A DNA stretch of 64,000 bases from Nitzschia sp. DOCU1 (GCA_951394045.1 OX595996.1:2102977-2166976); one strand, 5' to 3'. Shown: positions 9,807 through 21,322, counted from the stretch's first letter. Notes: generated by a model from the letters alone, not told the origin. Translations and numbers: made by a program.

Positions 9807-12800
9807 ATGACGATGATACGATCCTCGTTCTTATCTTTGATCCTGGCAGTTTGTAGCGGTACGTCTGTTGCGTGGTTTGAGTTGTTTGACGGCGGGGGCC
9901 GACTGAGCTCTCCGATGACTTGAAAGAATGCATCTCACCGCTTAGTCGCACGCATTCTATGATCGTTCAGCCCACTTTGTGAGTTCTTTCAGGCCCCTAG
10001 GATTCAGGGAGAGGTTTCAGGAACGTGCACTAAAAACGGCTGCAAGTCGATTCTTGCAAGATGAGACAATACTGGAATCATGTGAAAGATATGCTGCTCA
10101 GGAGGCACAATCGGGTAATCAATGCGAATGCTCATCGTTCGACGATGGGGTGGTCGAATATGAGTGCAAGGACAACTGCCTATACTGCGATAGTTCGTCT
10201 CCATCATGTGGAAACTACAGCTATGCTACCAACTTGACAGATACGGAGGGCTTGGCGGGGGTGACCGGTTATTCGTCCACCTTTTACTACGATGGGAATG
10301 GAGGTCGGGCCGAAACTCTCCGTTTCGATCAGTTTGGTTGTGATGATGGTATGGCCTGTGAAGGCTGCCGTGCTTATGTGAATGATACAATGTGCAACAG
10401 TTGCGATTATTGCCCGGAAGGAAGAAATGCTGGCTTTGCTGTCGATTGCGAAAACGTACTCGCCGATTCGAGTTTTAGCTTGTGTGACGCGACACTTGGT
10501 CGTGGTATCTTTCAAGCCATCAATTATGAAGAAGTCAACTGCGAAAGCATAGATCCGCCCATCTTGCCCCCTCCGGATAATGATGCTTGCGTAAACGCCG
10601 CCACCATTGTTGTTGGAGATGTTGTGACCGGAACTTTGGGCGGAGCTCTCGACGATGGAGTGCCCTCTTGCTTCTACTCAGACTCTGGAAGTAAGGCGGG
10701 TGTATGGTATACTTTCGAAGGAACTGGTACTCCTTTGATTATCAGTACCTGCAAAGATTCTGCTGCTCAGTCCGGTTTCTTCCAAGACTATTCTGACTCT
10801 TTGGTTACCGTGTTTCAAGGATCCGACTGTGACCTCCTGGAATGTATCCCAAGCGCCTTTCAAGACCCGTATTGCGGAAACTCTGGCTCTGGGGGAACTT
10901 CTGTCACACTTTCAACTGAAACCGGAGTGATGTATTACATTTTTGTTTCCGACAAATATGGGTATTTCGCATCCTTTGAGCTCAGTTTGATCCCCGTTGA
11001 AGCCGCCAGCAGTGAATGCGGAAATGCTGCAGACCTTGACCCCAACTCCCCCTCCAGCATTGGGGCTGTTGAGTATTCACCTGGTACACTTTCAGCTTGT
11101 AGCACGGAATCTGGCTTTGCCGACGCAGAGGCGTGGTACAAGTTCACCGCGACGGAAGACGCTACTTACAGAGCGTCCACTTGCTCGCAGTTCACGGTTG
11201 GATGGTCAACTGCTATCACCGTGGTCGAGGGAGATTGCGATAACCAGGTCTGCATCGCAGAAGCTCTACCTTACAACTACTTTAGTGGCTGCGGTGACAA
11301 TGGTAACATCGTCGACTTTCAGGTAACGGCCGGTAATGACTACAAGGTGGTCGTCTGGGGAACAATGTACGGAGCAGGCTTGGCTACTGTTGAGCTCGAA
11401 CTTCGCGCTCTCGATCCCCCCGCTAATGACAACTGTGCTGCTGCTGAAATTATCACTGTGGACAGTGTATTCACTGCTTCGCTCAAAGATGCCTCAACGT
11501 CTCTTGATGAGTTAGACTTCACTTGTTCCCAAGGCTACGGTCCGGGTACCGGAGGAATCTGGTATTCCTTCGCGGGCACTGGCGACTACATGCAAGCAAC
11601 AGCTTGCTCCAACGACATTAACATCGTCATGTCTATCTTTAGCGGATCCTGTGGCCTGCTAAAGTGCGAAAGTCCTGGGTTCTATAACTATCCCAGCCAG
11701 TGCTCCATGTACAGTTATGGTCACCGATCTAATGTTGTTGAAACTGTGGTGGGCGAAACATACTACGTCTTGGTCACATCTTCGGATTTCGCAACCAACA
11801 GTGGCGAATTTGATTTCTCCATGAGAGCTGTGGTACCTGCGGAAAATGATGATTGTAACGGCGCGATTGAAGTTTCCCCCGACGGCAGTCTCATCCTTGG
11901 AAGTACCAATGACGCCATCTATGACGGGTTATTGGGCTGCCAATATAGCGCCAGGACTCCTGGGCTATGGTATGTCGTTGTTGGAACTGGGGGCTTTTTG
12001 AAGGCAGACACTTGTTCCGAAGTCACCGATTTCGACTCGGTCATCTCGGTATTCCGTGGTATTTGTGGGCAACTTGAGTGTGTAGCCGCAAATGATGATG
12101 GATGCGGCTCTCTATCTAGTTCTCTTGGCTGGGAGTCGGAACTTTTTGTCAACTACTACATTCGTGTCCACGGGCTAAGCGATGGAGTATCTGGTGACTT
12201 CGGTCTAAGAGTCTCTGAGTTTCAGCCAGCAGTGAATGATGGGTGCGATGGCGCCATTGAGTTGGCGGTCGGTGCGTCTCAAAAGGCCGACATGGCAAAT
12301 GCGTCCGGGTCGGACGGAGCTGACTGCTACTTCTCAGGCACCCAGCCCAGTCTGTGGTACTACATCGATGGAACCGGCTCTCCCATTGAAATCTCGACGT
12401 GCCCTCAAGACGACTTGGCGCCCGAGTTCCAGAACAGCACGATTTCTGTCGGTGCCTATGTCTTCACCGGATCTTCCTGCTTTGATCTCGTGTGCGTCCC
12501 CGTGGCTGCTTCGAGCGGAGACTGCTATAGCTCGGGAGGGACGAGGTTTATCGCTGAGGCAGGTGTGAGATACTATATCCTGTTGACAAGCTGGGGAGGG
12601 TTTGGCGACACGTCGTTCACAATCACTGTAAATGAATTCGAAGTAGCTGACAACGACGTATGCGACACGGCTCAACGGATTGACAATCCCATGGATGCAT
12701 TCATCCTGGGTTCTACGTCCAACGCTCTCATCGACAACAGCACTTGTGCAGGCCTCAATTATGTCAATTCACCTGGAGTCTGGTATTCTATGATTGGAAC

Positions 12801-15183
12801 TGGTGACGCCTTCATTGCGTCGACTTGTTCGAGCGAGCTCAACTTTGATGCAAGTGTTTCTGTGTACACAGGCACTTGTTCTGAACTCGAGTGTCTGAAC
12901 TATGACTCTAGCTATGGCACGTGTGACATCACTTCCTATGGAGCCGGAAGCGTCATTTTCAGGACTGAGCCTGAAGTCGAGTACTTCATCCTTGTAGCCG
13001 GCCAGTACGACTCGGCAGGTGGCGACTTTGGCCTGACCCTTGCCAAAGCCGAACCGCCAGACAATGACATGTGCTCCACAGCCACTGTGTTGGTACCCGA
13101 TGGCGACGTGGTCGTCGCGTCGATAGCCAACGCCACGGCGTCTTTTGAATCAACAAACTTTACGTGCTTTTACCAAGAGAAAACAGCTGGAGTATGGTAC
13201 TCGCTCGCTGGTACTGGCGAAGTGTACGCCATCTCCACCTGTTCAAGAGAGCTGAACTTCGATGCTGCTATCAGCATTTCTAGTGGAAGCTGCGACGAGC
13301 CAGAATGTGTCGCGGTAGCGGCTTATAATGACTACTCCTGCCCACAGGCATCCTGGTCGGCCGCCAAGGCAGTCGTTCGAACAGAAGTCGGTGTCGACTA
13401 CTTCATCTACGTCCACGGCGCGTACGCTGGAGTCAAGGGAACTTTCGGACTCTCAGCCTATGCTGTGGAAGTTCCACCCAATGATGTTTGCTCTGGTGCC
13501 ACCCCCATCACTGCCAACAATGGGACCGTTTTCGGATCGACGGCCGAAGCCACGAATTCTGGCGTGGACGGCTGCTTCACTGGTTCGGATAGCCCCGACG
13601 TCTGGTTTAGCGTAGAGGGCACTGGAACGCCGATGACAGCGTCTCTTTGCGGCGAGACTAATTTTGATTCTCAACTTGCTGTCTTTGAAGGAGTTGGTGA
13701 TGATTGCAGCGCTAATTGCGTCAACTCTAACGACGACTTTTGCGGCTTTCGAAGTGCAGTAAGTTGGCAGTCCGTCGAGGGGTCGACGTACTTCATTCGT
13801 GTTTACGGCTTTGGTTCAGGAATCAGCGGTGATTTTGAATTGGAAGTCACTAGCCGTGTCGCTTCTGCGGATAACGATCAATGCTCGGATGCCATTCCGC
13901 TCTTACCTGATGTCGAATTCCAGAGTGTATTTGGAGACACCTTGAACGCTTCAGCTTCCTTTATCGATCCTTGCGGGTCAGCGGCTGGCGGCTCGAGTCC
14001 GGATGTCTGGTATTCAATTATGGGCAATGGCTCCACAGTCAGTCTCTCGACGTGTAGCGAGTTTACAGACTTTGATACCATGCTTTCGGTGTTTACGGGA
14101 TCCTGCGATTCCCCTCTATGCGTCGATGGCGCAGACGACGATGGGACCTGCGTTCCTTCCACTTCAAGTCAACTATCCTTCTTTGGTGAAGTTGGTGTGA
14201 CCTATTACATTAGCGTGAATGGTTTTTCGGAAGCTGCAGGCTCGTTTGAACTCCTTGTGTTTGTAGGAGAAGGTGGTGGTGGAACGCCCCCCGAAAATGA
14301 CCAATGTCCTGGCGCTACCAGCCTCATGATACCTGATTTGGTATATGGTGACACAAGCGATGGTGCGACTCCCTCGGGCGCACCCGTTTGTTCTGGCTCC
14401 GTTGACAGTGAAACTGCCGATGTTTGGTACTCTGTTACCGGAAACGGCGAGACGCTCTTGGCCTCTACTTGTGGGGTGAATGCGTTTGACTCCCAGATTT
14501 CAATTTACTCTGGATCGTGTGACGCGCTGATTTGCGTCGCTTCGAATGACGATGGCGGTCTTGCTTGTGGCACGTCGAGCCAAGTCCAATGGTTCGCCGA
14601 CGTTGGAACGACGTACTATATTCGTGTCCATGGTTACACGGCTTTTAATGAAGGCTATTTCGAACTGACTATTTCCAGTATCGGTGACGGCGGCCAATCC
14701 GAGACTAGCGACATTTGCGCTACAGCCGTCGAAATTTCAGTCTTCTCGGATACGTCGGGCAGCACGGTAGATGCTACCCCCGATCCGTTGTTGACTTGGT
14801 GTGGCGAAGCCACCTCGGTCGTCAGCAATGGTGTCTGGTACAAGATAGTGGGAGATGGCTCGAGCCTCTTGGCTTCCACATGCAACAGCGTTACCAACTT
14901 TGATACTCAAATTTCCGTCTTTACGGGCGAGTGCAGCGACGACGGTGCGGCCATGGCTTTGCTCGAGTGTGTCGATGGCAATGATCAGTATTGTGGCGAT
15001 CAAAGTCAAGTCGAATTCAGTACGATGCCGGGTGTAACGTACTACATTTTGGTCCATGGCCACCTTTCGTCTTCGGGAAGCTTTTTATTGAGCATCGTCC
15101 CGGGATCATCAGAAGAAACTACCAGCAGCTTGGACGTGAAGGAAACGTCCATGCCAGTCAAAAAACCAAACTATGGCGGTTAG
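9807..15183 (+). CDS. Large secreted Cys-rich protein with eleven tandem repeats (1754 aa)
   Basis: Exon 1 is 9807-9858 and exon 2 is 9971-15183. The 112-nt intron has a GTACGT donor and TTCAG acceptor, in phase 1. The inverted fragment at 5.0-5.5 kb keeps the same boundaries, which supports this model over starting inside exon 2. The protein opens with a signal peptide (MTMIRSSFLSLILAVCS). A Cys-rich domain of about 200 residues follows, with CNSCDYC and VDCENV. Then come eleven repeats of 120-135 residues, each starting PPxNDxC or close to it and containing VWYxxxGTG, STC, FDxxISVFxGSC, CVxxNDD and TYYIxVHG. The tail is Ser/Thr-rich and ends KKPNYGG. The repeats resemble beta-sandwich modules of extracellular proteins such as PPC-like domains, but I do not recognise a named family. 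Probable role: cell-surface, extracellular-matrix or adhesive protein. The function is inferred. Confidence 0.88.
10567..15095 (+). repeat. Eleven protein-level tandem repeats in the secreted protein
   Basis: The repeat starts can be read from the recurring N-D-x-C motif: NDACVN, SECGNA, NDNCAA, NDDCNG, NDGCDG, NDVCDT, NDMCST, NDVCSG, NDQCSD, NDQCPG and SDICAT. Each unit is about 360-405 nt, diverged at DNA level, so the array is old rather than a recent expansion. Confidence 0.85.
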
Positions 15184-15918
15184 GCTGCCGTTCCAGAAGA
15201 CGGCGACAAGCCTGACAATTCTTAGACCATGATCATGGTCACTAGCAATAGCAATAGTATAAAGGCACGGGACAGCTGTTATCCGTTTCCGTGGCCACTC
15301 TAAATGAAAATATATGTTTTACGATTCGACTACGTCGTAGCCGTATTCGTAGATGGAGATGGAATGAGAAGATGCATCTCTCTCAGGCTACTTGTAGTCC
15401 AGAGCGACCATACTAGCTACGGACTCTGGAGCTAGCCGCAAGGATACTTGAATAGCTACTCTACTAAGGAAACAAAGGGACTCCTTTCTCCCCTGTTTTG
15501 TGTAGTTCAAACGACTGCGACAGCGACGACTCAGCATCTGTTAACCGAGTAGATTGGCGACAAGTTCGACCATACTACTAGCAAGCAAGCAAGCTAGGTA
15601 GCTACTCTAGAGCGACCCGCAAGCAATGGAATATCTAGAATACTAGCAACTACTACTAGTAGTGTCGTGGAGAAGCCAACTGCGGCTGCGAATCGCGGTC
15701 AAATAGTCTCGACTTTTACTACCACTATATGTACAACTCACTAGAGCTACTTCTGTAGAGAGCCAACAACGACGATTTTAATGAATGCTAGTAGAGTAAC
15801 TAGGCAATCAAAACCTAATGATGTATTCCATGGGATTAATTTCATTTCAGACGGTATGAAAAAACACAAGATTCTAGTCCTCGGCCGACCCCAAACGCTT
15901 CTGGTACTCGAACATGAA
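15184..15918. other. Intergenic between convergent genes
   Basis: No coding signal. The stretch is rich in short CTAG/ACTAGT palindromes (for example around 15400-15460 and 15640-15665). It holds the 3' flanks of the convergent genes on either side. Confidence 0.5.
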
Positions 15919-16488
15919 CTATGCTCCAAATCCGTCTTCTCGTGCATTTTCCATGGCTTTTTCCAAAGACCAATCATTCAATTCTAGATAAGCCTTGGCT
16001 TCGGTCGTGGCAAGTCCTGGAATCGCTAATTGCAAGCGACGAATCTTTTGGGCCGGCGTCGTTGCCTGTAAAGGTTGTTGCTGTTGCTGTTGCTTGTACT
16101 TCTGATTCAATGGAATTCTCAAGGGATTCGGTACCAAGTGCAAGTTTGTCCCACTAAATCCTCCATTGGCTCGACGTAGTTCCGTGGGGGTGACTTTATA
16201 CTTTAAACAAATTCCCTGAAACGTGTCGGTAGGTTTAATCGCATGGTCGACAAAATCGGGCGATTCATCCACTTCGACCGTGGCTTCCTTGATCAAGGAT
16301 TCATCTGTTACCCCATCTACATCGTCCACAATCTTGGCCAAGTGCCACTCGTTCGTATCTAAATCTTGCGTCCAGTGCATGTCTTTGGGGGGTGGGGGCA
16401 ACGGACGATGCAGATCCTTGTAAGTGCCCGCCGGACCCCGCGATTGAATCGTTTGCAGTTTCCACGCAAATAAACCACCTTCTGTCAT
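15919..16488 (-). CDS. LysM-domain protein with UBA-like C-terminus (189 aa)
   Basis: The start at 16488 gives MTEGGLFAWKLQ; the ORF is open further upstream without a better start, so a longer N-terminus or upstream exon is possible. A Pro-rich segment (RPLPPPPKDM) precedes WTQDLDTNEWHL. The LysM domain spans about residues 80-125 (IKPTDTFQGICLKYKVTPTE to NPLRIPL). A polyglutamine run follows. The C-terminus (about 150-189) resembles a UBA-like helix bundle (EAKAYLELNDWSLEKAMENA). There is no signal peptide, so the protein is predicted to be intracellular, unlike bacterial LysM proteins that bind cell walls. LysM plus UBA-like modules are known in eukaryotic intracellular proteins of unclear function. 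It is convergent with the 9.8-kb gene. Confidence 0.78.
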   Translation of the reverse strand: MTEGGLFAWKLQTIQSRGPAGTYKDLHRPLPPPPKDMHWTQDLDTNEWHLAKIVDDVDGVTDESLIKEATVEVDESPDFVDHAIKPTDTFQGICLKYKVTPTELRRANGGFSGTNLHLVPNPLRIPLNQKYKQQQQQQPLQATTPAQKIRRLQLAIPGLATTEAKAYLELNDWSLEKAMENAREDGFGA

Positions 16489-17035
16489 ACTTTGGGATAG
16501 TAGGATAGGATAGTTGTGAGAGTCTCTAGTAGAGACGACAAAGTGAAAGAGAGAGAAAAGGACGCTATGCCTATGGCTATTCCTGCTGCTGCCCAGAAAA
16601 CGACACATCCCGCCGTCATGGTGACAGCACTCGCTTGCCACGACCGGTCCGGTAGAATTTCACGTCTCCGCAAGTACGGACGTGTTCGCGAGCCGGATCG
16701 AACATCCCGCTTTTGAGTCGTGATCCGATTGGGACTACATCTGTTCTTTGGAATTTAATTTAGGTCGACCGGGTCGATAGATCGTTTTGTGTTCTGCCAA
16801 AGATTGTGGCAACTAACAGCTCCATCATCCTCAGCGACGCTTGGGGAACAATAGACCAAAGTAACAACCAACAATCTACTGGAAAGCGATAGTAGCAGCA
16901 TATTGCCCTCGATCTTCCTCAAAACGGCAACAATTAGAAGAGAACAACGCGGCAAGCATGTGATGGTCTGGAAAAGTACTAGCGGACGGTTTTCTACCGT
17001 TCATAATAGTAAAAAATGCTTGTTAATAAAAAAAA
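16489..17035. other. Intergenic
   Basis: Upstream of the LysM gene and downstream of the first small presequence gene. Short minus-strand ORFs with hydrophobic starts (for example a 44-codon one beginning near 16619) are too short to call. Confidence 0.45.
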
Positions 17036-17398
17036 TTAGTTCGATTTGTTGTTGTTGGTACTGTTCATCAATTGAAGCATTCGTAGTCGACGAGTACTCT
17101 CGGTGGTTGGTCGTCTCGCGAAAGATGCTGCTGGTGCGGCGGCTGGATTTGTCGTCGTCGCTGTAGTACCACTCGCGGAAAGATGATAGTCTTCCGTGGC
17201 AGAGACTTGTTTGGGTTGTGAATATTGGTAGGGTCCTGAAGATGCCGAAAAGTTTCGATAAAGAGGGCCTTGTGGTTGTTGTTGGACAGCAAGAACACGG
17301 CGGGTGGTCATTCTTGTGACGGCTGTACGGGTCGCCGCTGTTTTGGAGGCGGCAGCTGCTCGTCGAAGTAACATCATGCTTGCAGTAGAGTTCATCAT
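17036..17398 (-). CDS. Small presequence protein, family member 1 (120 aa)
   Basis: Starts MMNSTASMMLLRR at the ATG at 17398. Residues 1-50 are rich in Arg, Ala, Ser and Thr with no acidic residues and run into a NFSASSGPY segment, which looks like a mitochondrial targeting presequence with cleavage site. The middle is low-complexity Ala/Thr/Pro. The C-terminus carries STRRLRMLQLMNS followed by a short Asn/Lys tail. The same layout recurs at 18167-18526 (minus) and 19675-20001 (plus). The shared points are the Met-Asn-Ser start, the Arg-rich front, the Y-S-(Q)-PKQ segment and the terminal RRLRMLQ(L/M)MN. Three diverged neighbours sharing these points argue that they are real genes. I do not recognise the family; import into mitochondria is inferred. 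Confidence 0.72.
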   Translation of the reverse strand: MMNSTASMMLLRRAAAASKTAATRTAVTRMTTRRVLAVQQQPQGPLYRNFSASSGPYQYSQPKQVSATEDYHLSASGTTATTTNPAAAPAASFARRPTTESTRRLRMLQLMNSTNNNKSN

Positions 17399-18166
17399 GG
17401 TTATAGTTTTGGGTTTCTTGGACGTTTGTTGTTGTTGTTGTTATGGAGATTCCAGATTTGTGAGCTTGTTGCACCGTTTGGAAATAAAAATACCAGACCA
17501 CCACAGAAAACTATTCGACTTCAACAGGCCCAAACGATCCAAGTTAAATGTGCCCTCATTCCCCACATGGAACGCTCGTTTCGGTGGCAATCGTGGCATC
17601 ACAAACGAATTTGTCGTCGTTTAGGTTTCCACGTTTTGATGTAAAATAGGAGAGCAGCTGAATGGGCCCGACACGCAAACATCAATATAGACACGTCATT
17701 GGGACAATTTTGATGCTTAGGGTTCTTCTTTTCGAAGAAAAAGAGAATGGGCTCAATCTTTGAACAGACACGTCATCGATAGAATCATTTGGTAGAATTC
17801 TCCAACCGCCGCTGTAGGGTCGACAGAGTCGAACAATATCGTCCACTCGGGGCAGTCGAAATGACGGGAAGTGACGGGTGGTCAAATTCTATTGTACTCT
17901 CCACCTTTGCTAGAGCGAGAAAGAGTCGCCTTTTAATGACCACCAAACGATTCCACAGGTTAGATTATCACTATAACGCTTTAGCAAGCCACGTTGCCTG
18001 GTATTCATTCCAACGAGACTCTATTATCCTCGCCCCCTCACCAGCAGAGGACAGGCCAGCAAGATTCTCAAGACATTGTCGTACTTTTTGCGTCTGCTCG
18101 ACTACATTGTAGTCTAGGATAGGATGACTTGCAATTTAAGTTCAAAATTCTACTTGAAATTACGAA
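17399..18166. other. Intergenic between small paralogs 1 and 2
   Basis: No convincing ORF. Should hold the promoter of paralog 1 and the 3' flank of paralog 2. Confidence 0.45.
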
Positions 18167-18526
18167 TTAGTTGACCTTGCTGTTGTGGTTCTTGGCACTG
18201 TTCATCAATTGAAGCATTCTTAGTCGTCGACTACTCTCAGTTGGTCTCGTGGCGCTGCTAGTGGAAGTCGACGGGAATGCTGGATTTACGGCTGCTGTGC
18301 TTGGCGAAAGGGGATGGTCTTCTGTCGCATAGAGTTGCTTGGGCTGAGAATAGTTGTAGGGCCCTGACGAGGCAGAAAAGTGCCGACAAAGTGGGGCGGC
18401 TTGTTGACGGACCACTGCACCAGCACGGCGGCTAGTGATTCTTGTGACAGCCGTACGGGTCGTCGTTGTCTTGGTTGCTGCTCGTCGAAGCAATAGCATA
18501 GTTGCACTTGCAGTAGAGTTCATCAT
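18167..18526 (-). CDS. Small presequence protein, family member 2 (119 aa)
   Basis: Starts MMNSTASATMLLLRRA at 18526. It is closely related to the protein at 17036-17398. The shared order is an Arg/Thr-rich presequence, HFSASSGPYNYSQPKQLYA, an acidic TEDH patch, a low-complexity Ser/Thr/Pro linker and the C-terminal ESSRRLRMLQLMNS. The same strand and about 770 bp spacing from member 1 suggest tandem duplication. The conserved C-terminal motif is basic and amphipathic and is probably the functional part; the linker is not conserved in length or sequence. No domain family is recognised. Confidence 0.72.
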   Translation of the reverse strand: MMNSTASATMLLLRRAATKTTTTRTAVTRITSRRAGAVVRQQAAPLCRHFSASSGPYNYSQPKQLYATEDHPLSPSTAAVNPAFPSTSTSSATRPTESSRRLRMLQLMNSAKNHNSKVN

Positions 18527-19674
18527 GGTTAAAAGTAGGTGTTTGGTTGGGGATAAAGATTGCGTGATTCAGATTTTGTGAGCTTCTTCTTCGTCCACTG
18601 GAAGAAGAAGAAACCTCACCCCAAGACTCCGACTCCGACCAAACGCCCAAACAAGAACCAACAGTTTCGCTAACAGGACCAACAATTTGGTTGGCAAGAG
18701 ATGGTATCTCATTCATCGGAACGCAACGAACGCTGTAGAAATCTTCCCCTCAAGGAACATGCCATTCGGAGACGGCACATGCAATAGCGGCTTCTTTCCG
18801 CATGTCGTCATTTACTTCGTTTCAAGGTGCAAACCTCAATGAGAACACAACCTTGTTGCGGAAGAATCATATGGAATTCATTTGACTTTATTTGACGGCA
18901 TTCAATTTCGTTGCGGCCTTTAGTTTTTGGCGCCATGATATGAGTTCGGTTTTTTGTCGTGGTGCGACAAAGAAGCGAAATCTATCAGCGTCCGAATCGG
19001 ATCGAAGGAGTCAACCCGATGCGAACCGTTCGTCTGTCGATCGTCGCACCTACCAGGTACGCACATCACCGTCCATCCATTCCACCGCGCGGGGCGGGCT
19101 TCCTTCTCTTTCGTCAGCGCCCTTCCCACACAAAACGCGGCACTACTAGCGAAAGCGGATCGAACGCATGCGGAAAGGTTCTCGTTTGTGACGCCGTTGT
19201 TGTTGTTATTGCTTCTTGGGCCCATTCGCAAGAACATTGAGATGTTCGGTAAAAAAGCTAGGAGGACCCCCTCAAATGGAAGGACAAAGAAATCCAATTG
19301 TGATATGGCGCTACTGCATGTTCCGACGAATTGAGAAGCGGAATTTCAAGGACAAGAAATGCCACAATCACGTCGCCACAAAACCACGTCGATAACAACG
19401 GCGACATCCAGAAAGTGCATGTTCTCAAAGAGAAGACAACTGCGTTCGTTTCAGCTCAAAAAATGAGTTGCTGAAGATTGAACTTTCCAAATGTCTGTTG
19501 GGGTGGGCCCCTCTCAACCACCACTTCTTTTCTTTGGAAAAGTGTTTTGTTGCTCTTGTCGGAGTATGACTCTTATTGAGTTGTCCTTTGATTCTTGGCG
19601 TTGCTACTAAAACAAACTGCCCACAAATTTCCCAAACATACTCTCGAATACATACAAGTCTTTCATCAAACACA
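18527..19674. other. Intergenic (divergent promoter region of small paralogs 2 and 3)
   Basis: Members 2 (minus) and 3 (plus) diverge from this 1.1-kb stretch. Overlapping ORFs on both strands at 18.9-19.3 kb have no recognisable features, and I do not call them. Confidence 0.45.
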
Positions 19675-20001
19675 ATGAACTCGGTCTCTTCTACTGCTCT
19701 GCTCGTCGTTCGACGAGCTGCCTCATCAACGACCACAAGAATGGCCACACGTCGTACCTTTTTCGCTTCGACACGGCCCTATTCACGCCCCAAGCAACTC
19801 TACAATGACTTTTCGACATCGGCCACTGTGGTCTGTCCCGCACCGCCACCGACCACTGCAACAGCCGCTTTGACGCCGCCGGCATCGACTGCTGCTACCG
19901 TTTCTTCCGCAACTGCCTCGAATATCGGCAGTAAACTTGGTGGAGCAAACGAAAGGAGTCGACGACTACGAATGCTACAAATGATGAACCATTCCAAGTA
20001 A
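19675..20001 (+). CDS. Small presequence protein, family member 3 (108 aa)
   Basis: The ATG at 19675 gives MNSVSSTALLVVRRAASS. The open frame extends upstream without a Met, but the alignment with members 1 and 2 fixes this start. The order is an Arg-rich presequence (residues 1-40), RPYSRPKQLYNDFS, a Pro/Ala/Thr linker and the C-terminal ERSRRLRMLQMMNHSK. It is the most diverged of the three and lies on the opposite strand. The conserved C-terminal RRLRMLQxMN again stands out. Probably imported into the mitochondrion; the function is unknown. Confidence 0.7.
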   Translation: MNSVSSTALLVVRRAASSTTTRMATRRTFFASTRPYSRPKQLYNDFSTSATVVCPAPPPTTATAALTPPASTAATVSSATASNIGSKLGGANERSRRLRMLQMMNHSK

Positions 20002-20599
20002 GACAAACTACCACCATGAAATAACAAAAGACGAAAATAGTCGGGGCATTTCATGACGTTAAGAAAAGAGATTGAAGGACGACGAAGACGGCAATGCCGA
20101 CACAATGGCATGTTGTCTTCTACAAGTAGTAACACGCATAACATTTTTAGTGGCATTTTTTGACAAGGCATTCAAGTTTGTAAAAGGGCGAGGAGAGTAA
20201 AGTAGTTCGAGGTTCGGAATCTGCTACTACTAGTAGAGCACTAGACGCGATCAACAGTCCAGGTAGTCATCCTCCAATGCGAAGCTCGCTCGGGAGCGCG
20301 AGCGTCACGAGTTTGACTACTTTGACCGGTCAAAGTTGCTAGCTATCCCTCCAACAATGAGACTCGTTCCTTTAGAGTTCAGGTCGGCAACATGAGATAG
20401 CTGCCACAAAAATCCTTTACTAAGACTTCTGTAAAACATCCGCTCATATTTGAATCCGACTGAGCCGAAGTTGATTGTAAGTTAACATACTACGGACGAC
20501 CACGAAGCAAGGAACGAAGGCTCAGCCAAAGGTTCACTAAACAACAAGATGGAAAAAGTCGTATTCGGTTCTATCGTTTCATTTTAATGTGGCATATTG
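20002..20599. other. Intergenic between convergent genes
   Basis: No coding signal seen. Confidence 0.45.
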
Positions 20600-21322
20600 C
20601 TAAAGTAGTAGATGGTTCGAAATCGGGAGCGCCAGCAACACAATCGCTGATACGAAGAAAGAATTAACGGGCGGGCGAAACGCTGGATCCACCGTATTGT
20701 CCTCGGGGTCGCCAGGACTTGCTGTACTATTTCCCAGGGAGGTAGCATTGTTGTCGTCATCAAGAATATCAAGTTCTGGTGGTATGGGGAAATAGCCTTC
20801 AAAAGGATAAAATACTTCAACGACCGGCTCACAAACAGTCGATGTTCGGCCCCCTTCCACATTGGAACAATCGACGTTGATCGATGTAGGAATGGTTGGA
20901 CCACAAACAGCGCAAAAGTCACATTCTTGGCCATTGACCGTTATGTTGCACGTGTTGTAAGTAGAAGAATTGTCGTCCTGACCTTGAGTAATCACAATCG
21001 TCGTCCCTGTTTTCGGCAAATCCATGCCTCCAGCTTGATCCGCCAAGACTTCTTCGGGGGTCGTTCCCGTCAAATCCAGTATATCATAGCTCCAGGAATA
21101 ACCTCCAACATATACGACGGTTCCATCCTCCATTTGAGCAGGACTTGGTCCGTAAATCTCGGCCACGGCACAAATCGTTTCAGGAGCTACATTGGAGCCC
21201 TGCACTTTGTTAAACGCTTGGCACGCCACCCCTATTGTAGCGTACGCATGACTCGACGGAACTACGACCCATACCAAGAAGGATAGTAGGAGGATACGGG
21301 AAGCGTTTGCCATGATCTTCAT
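20600..21322 (-). CDS. GPI-type secreted protein, paralog A (240 aa)
   Basis: The start at 21322 gives MKIMANASRILLLSFLVWVV, a signal peptide ending near SSHAYA. The mature part has several Cys (GVACQAFNKV, TICAVAEIY, CNITVNGQECDFCAVC, VDCSNVEGGR, VCEPVVEVFYPFEGY) and NxS/T sites. After an Asp/Asn-rich linker the protein ends in a hydrophobic tail (FFVSAIVLLALPISNHLLL), the pattern of a GPI-anchor signal. The gene at 21810-22529 is a close tandem paralog. The motif CDFCAVC-x(9)-VDC resembles CNSCDYC to VDC in the N-terminal domain of the 9.8-kb protein. I do not recognise a named family. Probable role: cell-surface protein. Confidence 0.82.
   Translation of the reverse strand: MKIMANASRILLLSFLVWVVVPSSHAYATIGVACQAFNKVQGSNVAPETICAVAEIYGPSPAQMEDGTVVYVGGYSWSYDILDLTGTTPEEVLADQAGGMDLPKTGTTIVITQGQDDNSSTYNTCNITVNGQECDFCAVCGPTIPTSINVDCSNVEGGRTSTVCEPVVEVFYPFEGYFPIPPELDILDDDNNATSLGNSTASPGDPEDNTVDPAFRPPVNSFFVSAIVLLALPISNHLLL

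Noticed and set aside
10204..15063. Minus-strand ORFs opposite the secreted repeat protein
   Set aside because: Shadow frames of the repeat coding sequence.
16755..16901. 48-codon minus-strand ORF with a signal-like start (MLLLSLSSRLLVVTLVY)
   Set aside because: Too short, no paralog or motif; cannot be told from chance.
18920..19334. Overlapping 90-126-codon ORFs on both strands at 18.9-19.3 kb
   Set aside because: Three frames open at once with no conserved features; composition effect.
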